Part shown: positions 41,301 through 53,300 of the stretch, piece by piece | Position numbering within the stretch: the first letter of the stretch is position 1 | Layout of the letters: the number at the start of each line of letters is the position of its first letter | NCBI GenBank assembly: GCA_026874595.1 | Contig: CM049310.1 | Span: 47,257,058 to 47,321,057 of the forward strand | Direction of reading: 5' to 3' | Length of the DNA stretch: 64,000 bases | From: Sipunculus nudus | Taxonomy: Eukaryota > Annelida > Sipuncula > Golfingiida > Sipunculidae | Notes under the pieces: generated by a model | Database searches by the model: none | Seen by the model: the letters and a program-made list of their open reading frames with translations, nothing else | What the model was told of the DNA's origin: nothing | Position numbers and translations under genes: made by a program

Positions 41301-44300
41301 AAAATTCTGTGCCAAATGGTTTATGATAAGAGGCATGTTTAAATAGTAATATCATATTTTATAGTGAAAATAAAGCTAAAATCTAACCGGTCAAAGAAAT
41401 GAGTTCAAAGTGACATCTTTTAATTTGTATACTTGTCTATATTAGCCTAGATTGGCAGAACACAAAAGTTACTTGCACTGAACCTAATGTATGTGATTTA
41501 TTGGGGTCTCCATAAGCTGGTATATAAACTACACTCTAGTGCTAGTCAAGTCATTTGGTGGAAAAAAAACAGTCTATTTTGCAATAATGCTGAAGGTGAC
41601 AGGTATACAACAAATTTAAGTACATAATCTAATAAATAAGGATTATGGAAAATAATTACATGAATAATGTAAATCATAGCTTTCCCCCTGAGCTAAGAAA
41701 CAATTGTTGAAACCTCAACTGCTCAAGAACAGATTTTAACAGTAAAATTGTAAATATACTTAACATTGGTGCAGAATCAGAGATATATACAGGTCTTAAC
41801 ATAAAGCCAACTAATGAAATAAAGCAGTGTAATACATTAACAATTCTGTAAAAAGAACTGTGCTACCCCAATTATAAATGTGAAGCACTGTTCTACATAT
41901 ACCAATAAATGTGAAGTACGGTGTTACATTAACAATTCAGTGAGAAGCACTGTAATACAATGTAATACAATGTGCAGCACAGTGATGTTTAAGCTAATCA
42001 AAATGAAGCACAGTGCTTCTTAACTAATCAAATGATGCACAGAGCCATTAACCAATCAAAATGAAGCATAGAGCAATATTAACCAATAAGTGTGAAGCAC
42101 TTTGCTACATCAACCAACCAGTGTGAAGCACTGTGCTACATCAACCAATCAGCGTTAATATTGCCCTCCATCAACAGATAAGTGTGAAGCTTTGTGCTCC
42201 ATCAACCAATCAGTGTGAAGCACCATGCTACATCAACCAATCAGTTTTAATCACTGTGCTACATCAACCAATCATTGTGAAGCACTGTGCTACATCAACC
42301 AATCAGTATGAAACAATGTTTTACACCAACCAATCAGTGTGAAGCACTGTAAACACAATGAGTGAGAATACTTGCCAAGGCTGAGGCAGGGCATCAAGAT
42401 GGGAGGGGATGAACTATGGCTGTCAGAGGGCTTGCAGCAATGGCAAGGATGTGCTGAAGCAGAATAGGGGACCGTTCATCAGCAATATGTTAACATCTTC
42501 ATAACCAAGGTGATCGCTTTACTCTATAGCACAACAGTCCTTGATTCAGAGAACAACCCTTTTCTGGCTATTTCATGCGTTAAGTATCAACTTGCATGAG
42601 GCAGAACCATTAACAAGCATTAGTGGCCAATAAATCCAGCATAACAAAATAAAGATTATAGATCTAACCAGTGCAGTTCTACATGTAAGGAGAAAACTAC
42701 AGATGGTCTAAGAACTTAAGAGTTCTACTAGCAGTTATCTTAATGGAGGGACTAGTTAATTTTAAAACATTGCCAGATCTCTGATCACTTCAAGGGTACC
42801 ACCGAGAACATTCACAAGAAACTCAATGAGTTGCAAGCTTTCTTCATTTTTTTGTGTAAGATCTAATCTGGCATTTCTCTGAACCAAGGCATACAGAAGA
42901 AGTAAACTATCACCTTGAGTGTACTGAAGATGAATGGAATGCAAGCACCTTAATTTAACAAGAATTTTTAACAGGAAACACTTTCACTGTACGTGCAGGA
43001 AAATCTCAATGGGAATATGTGCCAAAGCATGCTGGGGGTTAAAGCTTATAAAAGCTGTCAACCATGACCTGTCCCAAAGCAGAGGCTACAGGAAGATAAA
43101 ATGTCCACCCTTTTTGCTATAACATTAACCAGAAGCATGCAAAAATAGCTAGCAAAATGGTTGCAGTCAGAATGTCTTGTTCAGAATGATAAGATAGACA
43201 TCACCCACAGGTATGGTCATGCTTAAAGGGAACATAATCAAGATTTCAAAAAATGCAACGCCAATGAACTGCATGCTTTGAAGACATACGTCAGTGTTAA
43301 CAAATAAATTATATGACAGTCAATCAACTTGAACAAACCCAGTCTCAAGCAGGTTAACAAAGCACTTTATAACAAAGCACTTTATCTGACAGCTGTTTTA
43401 TTCTAAACATGATATTTTTGGGCAAAGTTTTGGAAAAAGACTATGTTAGGATTTGCCAGGCCTTTCTTTTATTCACACTCATGATAATCCACTGAAAGCA
43501 CAGGCTAACTGCAAACCAAGAAAGCCAGTCTGATAGACAACTTAAAAAGCAAATAAACAAAGTTTGGTAAAAAATGTGGTAGGATTATACAATAGCACTA
43601 GAAATAGTAGAAAACAGCTTGCTGGTGCTATATGAGCAAGCTAGCAGTTATGTTGAAATTTATTATGAATGATCAAGTCAGAAAAGGGATAACTTGAATT
43701 CTAAATAATTTGAAAGAATTTTAAACTGTTACTTATGAGAAGTACCAGTAGATTATCGTTGCGATCCATATATTTATTTAAAATATTGATGGAAAACTCG
43801 TCTCATATATTTTTTTTTAAGATAAATATATATATACCTTAAACTATCAAAAAAAGAAAACTATATAAAGGAAATATGCAATCAGTATCAACATAAGTCT
43901 CTGGTTATCTTTCGTAATTTTCAAGAAAAAAAGGAATCCATGAAAAAAGATACTTAGCTTCAAGCAGGAAAATAGCACAGATAAAAAATTAGGACAATAA
44001 ACATTCATTTTAATATTTACAACAAAACCTCTGCTGATCACCACTGACATGCCACAATATACATATACTGAAATAAAACAAGACACACTGATGGACATGC
44101 AACAAAATATAATCCTCATGACTGAAAATATCCCCTTAAATGTTAGATAATTTCTTCTAGTTCAGCATTGTTTGTTTATCTTTCAAAACAATCATTTGTC
44201 AGGTTAGTATGAAATATTTGTCTTTTGTTCAACATTTTCTTAAAGAATGTCATCATACAAGACTTATGTGTAGTGTTTACCAGTGCTGAAATGTTATGAG

Positions 44301-47300
44301 AATTTATTCTGAGATTTCTGACCAATAACCCTTAGTCTTGAATTTGTTTGTGTATGTAGGGCTACATTTCCAAACATAGGTACTTATTCATTATTTCTCT
44401 ATATCACCAAATTAAATCAATACATGTACCTTCAGAAATGTCACTGTATCATGTTTAAAGTGATATATATCAAACCAAATTCTGAACTGGTTTTAACTAT
44501 TTTTTTTACTGGGGATGCTAGTCAGTGTACTACATACATTACAGTGAAATCCTAATTCTGACGGGTTAATTAAATATAAAGTGACAACACCAGGTTTCAC
44601 GAGGCAACTACTCAAAAGGGTTCCATTCAGCAAGGTACACAACATTCAAAGAAACAAAGTGGTAGACAAGAGAGTTAACAAGATGCTACCTGGGGTAACC
44701 CGGTACCCTCTCAGTCGCATATGGTGGCTTCTGACCTCTCCTGAAACAGCGGCCACATGTCAAAGCCCGACCTTGTAACATCATTGTTTCTGGTCTTGAT
44801 TCAAGGCCTGAGGCCTTCATGTCTCATGCATTATACATGAAATGAACTGACCAATCACCAGGCGCAGGACCACCATGTAATCCCTCCCCTTCACCAAACC
44901 TTATTAATAGTTATTACCGGATAACCAAAATGACTGAAAAGGTTACACTTTTTACAATAAAAAGCCCTGTAAAAATTAGGATCTTTCTGTATAGAAAACA
45001 CCAATTGTTAGAATGTGCTTTCATGTGCACATATCTTGACAGCCATCTTTAATGCTTTGAAACATTGTACAATTTTTTTGGCTTTTAGTAAGTCCAGTTT
45101 TAATGTAAAATGCATATACATTAATGAAGTCTCTCCCAGTCTCCCTTGAATCAAGCCCCTCAACTAGTGAAATCCAGGGCTGTTATAATACCAAAACTTT
45201 ACTAAAGACGTCTTTCAATCAATGCACAGGCCAAGCTATATCTGTTTTTCAACATATAACATCCCTTGAGCATGTGTAAGAAACCATATAATGAACCTGT
45301 TGTCTGAATACACACTGATGATGATAATAAAACATCATAAAACATGAAAGTTACCTAGATATTGTGAAAGTGTTACAACTGCCCCTGTAGTATCACCATC
45401 ACTATCAGTGACTGGTCTGCCAGCATTAGCCATAAAGGACTAGTGTAGCTTTGCCTAATATGGATACTGAAGCCAGCCTAGGTAACATGCTAAACACCTC
45501 TTCACATGCTCATGAGGATCAAACAATACTGTGGTCTCAGGAATGTCAAAAAGCAATCTCAGTTTTTTTCTCAAATATCACTTTAGAGAAACAGATGGCA
45601 TGTGTTCATTAAATTGGAATATACCCCTCCCCGGTACTTTGCAATCAACCTGAAGAGGTGGTTCTGGTCTGGAAATGTTCCGTGTGGAAATATTCCATGT
45701 GTAAATGTCCCCATGTGGATTTTTGAATTTTCCATATCTTATCGAAAGTTTTTGGTAGAAGCAAAGTATTTATCACAAAACATACACAATTTAACTGTTC
45801 ATTCTTATGGTAGTAGGAACAATAAATTGTATTTAACAGATTTCACTGTATCAATTAAAAGATTTTTATGAAATATTCAAGCCAGTACTTAAAGACTCTA
45901 CCCATCAGCCAGTTTTTTAAAGTAAACTGTAGTAAAACAGTTTATAGGAAAGATAAGCTGATTAAATGTGAACTTCTTGGGATTCTACAGTTAGTGCCTG
46001 AATTCTAAATCTGTACAAATTCTAAAATGTAGAATCTGTGTATAAAACAACTTCATTGGTAGACAGGTAAAATGACAAACTTTCGGAAAATTTCCATCTC
46101 CTACATTTTTCAAACATATCTGCCATATTTTTAAATATACAAGGTTGCCTCAGAGGCAATCCTGAGACCTGAATCACTCCAAAGCAGGAAAAATGAAGCA
46201 GGAACACATACAGTACTATAAAATGACAATCAAGACCGACCTTCACACGATTCTTCAGGCTCTTCCACAAAGGACGGTTGGACATCGTCATCAGAGTCTG
46301 CTACAACAACACACCAACACATGCACAACACAACAACAGGGTGAATAGGGGTCAGTGGGGGTTCAAATAAATTTCCAACGCAACTTTACATGCAGACTAG
46401 TTGAAATATAAAAAGTAAAAAACATGCACTGGATGCAATAAACAAGCAGGGATGAATCTTATATATAACCATATTATGTCATTTCAATATAAAATTCCAA
46501 TCAGATGTTCAAATTTTATTGGCATTTGTCCTTACTCATTGATTATATGAAATATTCCTATACAGCAGAACTTCCGAATTAAGGACACTGACTGGACCGG
46601 ACATTTTTCCTGCATTAGAGAGATGCCCTTAGTAGGGAGGTTATAGATTACGGGAAATACTTTCAAGGGACTGCATGAATGTGGCCGTAAACAGGAGATG
46701 CCCAACAGGTGTCCATAAGGAGAGGAACCACTATATATACTTTTCTCAGCCTATCCTGTCAGTCTGATGCAATCAAATCTCATTAACAGACATAGTATAA
46801 ATAAATATTGCAAAAAAAATCAACCAGTAGTTTTTTTTTTACGAAAAAAAAGTGCTTCTCAAGCAACTTACAAATGGGAACATGTACAGTAACAAGTTCA
46901 AACATACACTAGTTTCCTAAATAAGCAAAAGTGTTATCACTAATAAGACAAAGTTTTATGATAAGAATGTTTGCTATAATATTACAAACCATACCTGGGG
47001 CTTTCCTCTTTCTCGTGCTCCGACGTGCCTCTTGGGAGATCATATTACCTGAAGTGTTAACTAGAATATCAGCAGAAGCTGACAAAAGCCCTCAGCCAAA
47101 AGAACAGTGTTTAGAGGTGGTAACAGTAAAAAGTACTAAAAATCTGTTCTCACATGGATGTATATCTGTACATGTCTCAGTTATAAATTGAAAATGGAGA
47201 GGTATGTACCATGATTCATAACAATCCACCAAATGCTTCCTGAAAAATAAGCTTCTAAGTTTTATTCAATTATAAGCTCTGTGACCTTGAAAAGTAGGTC

Positions 47301-50300
47301 AAGGTCACCAATCTTCGAACTTGACCGAGATTTTGTCGATATACATCTTCACCAAAGAAATAAAATTCCTATTGTGAATACTTTTAGAGATATTCCGCTC
47401 ACAATGCCAAAATTGAAAAATCCAAGAAAAATTCATTAAAAATCAGAAATTGCAGGTGGTGCCCCCAAACTTATCCAGCCAATGGTTCCAGAGAAATAAG
47501 CTTCGAAATTTTTTTCTATAATTAGCTCCAAAACATAGAACAAGGGACCTATGGGTCACGACGCTCAGCTGTTATATATGATAAAAAAATATTATTTAGA
47601 AATGAGGCACATGCTGGTTTTGTGTGGTAATAAATATAAGCTGTATTATGAGTTGTTGTTGTTTAGCTTATGTATGATTTTGATAGTACCTTTGGAGACA
47701 GGGAAGAGGATTGATTTCATTTATTTTATTAACAAATGGAGTACTACTGTCACACAGATTTTGACTTGGCCATATAACTTATAAGCAGAACATATAATAT
47801 AAGAGTTTAACTATTTATTAAAAAAATTACAAATATTGTCCCAAATATAATTTTTATTAAAAATAATAAGAGAATCATATGATTTTTTAAAATGAAATAT
47901 AATTGATATGATTATTAAAATAATATTAAAGAATATATTCATGAATGCATTCATGAATACATTTTGAAAGTATTTGCACGAGTATTCATATACTTTCATT
48001 TTTACCTGAATTCCCATTCTTTATGCAAGAAATTTTATAATGGAGTACATAATCATATTCGTTTTTAAATACAATTACAAAGTATTCGCACCATGTCTGG
48101 TATTTATTCAGTTTTCACCAAACAGTGATGTTGAGAATCCAGAATATACAAAATTCACACATTTAAATAATGATCATAAGTACCTGGTTTTATGGCTTTT
48201 ATTTATATTAAAAAATAACTGTAAAAAATTCATTTTGGACTAATTTCACATCAATGTACACACTAGACACAGTAGGAATCTAGATTAATATTATCAACTG
48301 CATCTTTGTCTATCATTAATTTCCTTCATATAATCCTTAATGATTAGTAATGAATAATATGATTTACTTCTTTATCATTAAAAATGAACTGAAAAATGCC
48401 ATAGGTGACTGCATGGTGTTATTTGGAATATGTGACATTCTACCCATCGATACAAGATTCTTATATCATCAGTAACTGCAAGTTAATTTCCTGTTATTAT
48501 AAACTAACAAATTCCTTTTCTATTTTTCTTTAATTTGTTATTAAAAACCAATGAAAATTTATTAATTTATTGTTTATTGTTTATTGTTATGTTGTTGGTT
48601 AAAACTACTAGATGAGTTGGGTTGAACACCTGGATCAACTGTGGCTGGCCATCAGCTGCCTGGATTCTCCCCTCAAGCGTGCATAATTTGATGAAAGGTC
48701 AACAAGGTCAACATACAGGTGACTCAAGAGGGGCTGGAGAGAGCCAAAGTCTGACAGGGTCTCATAAAAAACATTAATAAAAGCTACAATATTTGGCAAA
48801 TTTCTTTCAGCTTTCTAAACTAAAAAGCTGAAATCCTTATGTGTGCATGATATGAAAATTATATCAACAGTGCTCACGGGAAACAAACGTGCCATGGTCA
48901 CAGTTGGGCAAAATTTAAGGTACTAATTTTATATTTATACTAATAACTTATAAAATTTGAAAAATTCAGAACTAATTTTGGGTATTCAATTGAATCTTGA
49001 TTAAATAATGTTACATCCCTGACAAAAAAGATCTCTAGCTTCAGCAATGCCCTTGTTAAGGGAGTAAATATATTTCTTGATTTTTTACAAAGTGCATTAT
49101 GTTTGGGCCCATAACTTAAAAAAATACACAATACTGACATCATTTCTGGCATGTGCATAGTGAATGTATAGAAAAATATGTATATTATATATGATCAAAG
49201 TCAGATCAGTGGTTTTGATATTAGACAGTCTTAAAGTGTAACATTTGGTTTTTAATGGAAAAATGAAGTTTTTCATTGATATCTCGAAGGAATTAAGTCC
49301 TAGTGACCAAATTCTTGGCATGGTAGGGGATTTTGGAGAAATCTAACTGTATGCCAAATTTAAGGAACTTAGAGCTGAAGCTCGGGAGCTGAGCTCTATC
49401 AAACTGCATAACACTAGCAATATGTGACATGGTGCTTGAAAACTTGAATAAAATCTACAGTTTTTGAAGAACTGGTTTCAAATTTTTGGTGTTAATAGTT
49501 GAAATGCTAACAAAAACATGCTGTGAAAATTAAATCCACAGCAGTTACAGCAAAAAAACGTGCCATGGTCAAAGTTGGGCAAAATTTAAGGTACCAATTT
49601 TTTATTTTTGCTAATATTTTTAAAAATTTAAAAGATTTTGATCTAATTTTGGGTATACAATTTAATTTTGATTAATAAAAGTAATATTACTGGAAAAAAA
49701 GTGCTAAGCTTTAACAAGTTTTGTGTTAAGTGATAAAATTTCTATCCTGATTATTTAAAAAATGCATTATGTTTGGGCCCATAACTTTTTTAAATTAAAT
49801 AATACAGACCTAATTTCTGGCATGTACATAGGAATTATATAGAGGATTATTTATTGGAAATATGAGGAAAAACAGATGAGTGGTTTTGATAGTAGGCAGT
49901 CCTAAAGTGTGAAAATAGGTTTTTAATAAAAAATTGAGGTTTTTCCTTAATTTCTCAAAGGAATGAAGTCGCAAAGACCCAGTTTTCGGCTTGGTAGGAG
50001 ATCTTGGGGACATCTAACATTATGCTGAATTTTGGATTCCTAGGTCTTACGGTTTCAAAACGTGCCACATCTACGGACGGACGGACGGACGGACGGACAG
50101 ACGGACGGACGACGGACAATGGACCACGACTATAGCTCAGATGACTTATAGTCAGCTGAGCTAAAAACAGGTCAAGGTCACTCATCTTCGAACTTGACCG
50201 AGATTTTGTCAATATCCATCTTCACCAAAAAAATAAAATTCCTATTGTGAATACTTTTAGAGATATTCCGCTAACAAGGCCAAAATTGAAAAATCCAAGA

Positions 50301-53300
50301 AAAATTCATTAAAAATCAGAAATTGCAGGTGGTGCCCCCAAACTTGTGCAGTAGTTACAGACTATCAGTCCCTACAATCATAGTAAGTATTGTGAAAATC
50401 CAGCTAATGGTTCCAGAGAAATAAGCTTCGAAATTTTTTCTATAATCAGCTCTAAAATGTAGAAAAATAGGTCAAGGTCACCCATCTTTGAACTTGACCG
50501 AGATTTTGTCGATATACATCTTTACAGAGGAAATGAAATTCTGACGGCGAATCCTTATCAAAATATCCCGCTCACAAGATAAAAGATAACGGACGCCGGA
50601 CGGACAGACAGACGGGCAGCTTGGGTGACGACAATAGCCCGTCAGCCTAAGGGCTGAGGGCTAAAAAAGGTGTTAACAAGTCATTTCTCTTCTATAGTTT
50701 GAAAAGAGTGGTCTGGCATTATAACAATACGCACATTTAACAAAGGACAAGACTTTACCCACGAAACACATTCCCATACCCTGGGAAGCAGTATTTCTGA
50801 AGTTTCGTTTCCATACATCACTGTTATTGTTAATCTCTTAAGTGATTCATTCCTTTAAACTTTACACTGAGCTTGTTATAAGAAACATTCATGGAATTTT
50901 CAGACTTAGTATGATATTGCATAATGAAACAGATGAAAATATGTGCACCACCGAGCACAATGACAAGGAGTCAAAAGATGCATTCAAGATTAATGACTGC
51001 AAATACAATGTTAAATTCCATGGAAGCCATATGCCTCAATTACTGTGTTTATATTAAATTGTAAAGAAAACTGACCCCAAATAACAAGCACAGAAAATAT
51101 ATAAATTAACAGAAGGAATGATCTATGTTGTGTTTACAGTAAAAGGTACCTTCATTGACAACTAGTGCCATCTAGTGTTCATTTACAGTACCATTACTTT
51201 TCATACAATTTAGAAAAGATTCACAGTAGGACCAATTAAATTTTACAAGATCAAAATTAAGAATATTTTGATTTTCCAGTTAAAGATCAAGGTAATCCTT
51301 TAACAGTAAATGTACACAGATAATTAAAAATATGTTGTCACCTTGGTCAGACAGGGGCCCAGGCTCCATGGCTTCTGCTGGCTCTTCTACTTTCTGCAAT
51401 ATTAATAACAGCATCCCGTTTATTAAACCTTATAACAAATGGATGCGAAGAAAAAGCTCTCTAACAAATTTAGCAAAATTATAACTAAGCACCTTTAGAT
51501 AATTAAGCCTGGTCAAACATATCTGTTTAAAATCAAAACTTGGGTCCTATTTGTTTTATCTTGACTTTAGTGTAGGTATAATCTATATTTTTAAAATATT
51601 TCAACTTTAAAGTAATCTACAAATATATGCTGAAAGGGATTCCCACTCTTTTGATTTTGAAATATACTTCATTATCTGTCTACAGTTTTGTCAGTTGTCG
51701 CTGGGGTGGACTGACCTGTACTAGTACCCGCAACTGCTCTGTGCTCCAGCAATGGGACCATCTCAAAATAAGTTCACTTTATTGGCTTTTTTTCAGATTA
51801 CCGGTGAGAAAACTTAATAATACATGTGCATGGTTGATTTAGTAAGAGAATTACCAATACTCATGAAAATAAAAACTTTTTAATGTTCCCAAAAGAAAGT
51901 AGGTCCTCCAGTCTCTTTCTTAGCTGCAAATATGTTACACATCTTGTTACATTCCTGATGAGCCAAACCTGATATTAAGCCGCTTGGGAAGCTATATCTG
52001 TGCTAACCACTCTATACATTTAAATTTCTGGTACATAACAAACGTCAGCAACACCAAATACAGGTGGAGCCATGAGCCCTGGAGACAGAAAAAGCTCTGT
52101 CATAAAAAAAATTTCAAGAAAGAAGTATAACCAGTCAAACAAGAGGCACCACACTGGATTTCCCAAATGGCAAACAATGTGTGGGAAATTCTTCACAAAT
52201 ACTCCATTTTCACAGGTCTTGCACAAAAAAACTAAGTACCTTGACCGTCACAAGGCCGGTATTTCCCAGAGGACCATCAACAAAGATTCTACATGAAAAC
52301 TCCATTCACTGTAATGAGGAACTATAATTTTTCAAATGCAAAAATGGAAGAAGGAATTTTACAAAGAACTTTTAAATATAAAATCATTAACTTTAATATA
52401 TTTTCACACTATTTACAACTTTTTAAGTACTTTTTTGGCACTTAAAATCAACTGACTTTTTGTGGAATTTGCTTTTGTACTGTTGTGCAAACACTGATTT
52501 CCTGAATGACAATATAAAGCAAACATCATGCACTGGTTTTACACATTGTTCAGCTTCTTCAGTCCTTTCTTCCAAAAAGAAATCAGTTATGCTCTTACTT
52601 AACAACTGCCATTCACAAGGGCTTATTTCAAAAGAAAATCAACAAGAGTGACCTGTAGCAGATTTGGTACAAGAAGTCCCCCAACCCCTGGATGACTACT
52701 AGCTAAATTCTTTTTGTAGTTATCAAACTGCCAATATTGCTAACAAAATAGGTCCTGTTGAGGAATGGACAAAGAGAAACCATTCAAAGCCAGTCATTTC
52801 CCTGGCTGACCACTTCACAGAAAGTAGTGTTATTTGTAATCATATCCCAGATCATTTCTTATTTAAATTAGGGGAAATAAATGGACTTTATTCCTAAAAA
52901 CTATACAATAACAGAATGAATCGACTATTTTTGCGACAGCTACTTCCTTATCTAACTACTGTAAGGCTTATATAATTAATTACACTGATTTAAAGTGTCT
53001 CATGTATTTTGTGTGACAGATTCATGAGATTGAATTCCTACCAAAACTCCTCTGCCTGGGTGGTTGTGTTCCATGACAGCAGCATGCTCTTTCTTGCGAA
53101 TGATATCATGTGACTGATTACGCAGCTTGGCCACATGGGCCTCTAGGGCTGATTTTGCTTTGGTTTTGTGATTAGGAACTATTCCTCTGGACCATCTTCT
53201 CCTGTGTCTTCTCCTTCCTCCCCTCATGACGATGCAGCCTCTCTTGATATTACCCCGTGGTGGATCAGGCTGCTGTGTGACCCCAGGTTCGGTGGAAATG

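Noticed and set aside
42372-42430. Possible EHMT exon reading [20 protein letters not shown]
   Set aside because: The open frame needs phase 0 in and leaves phase 2, but its neighbours (exon 7 out, exon 8 in) are both phase 1. In phase 1 it hits TGA at once.
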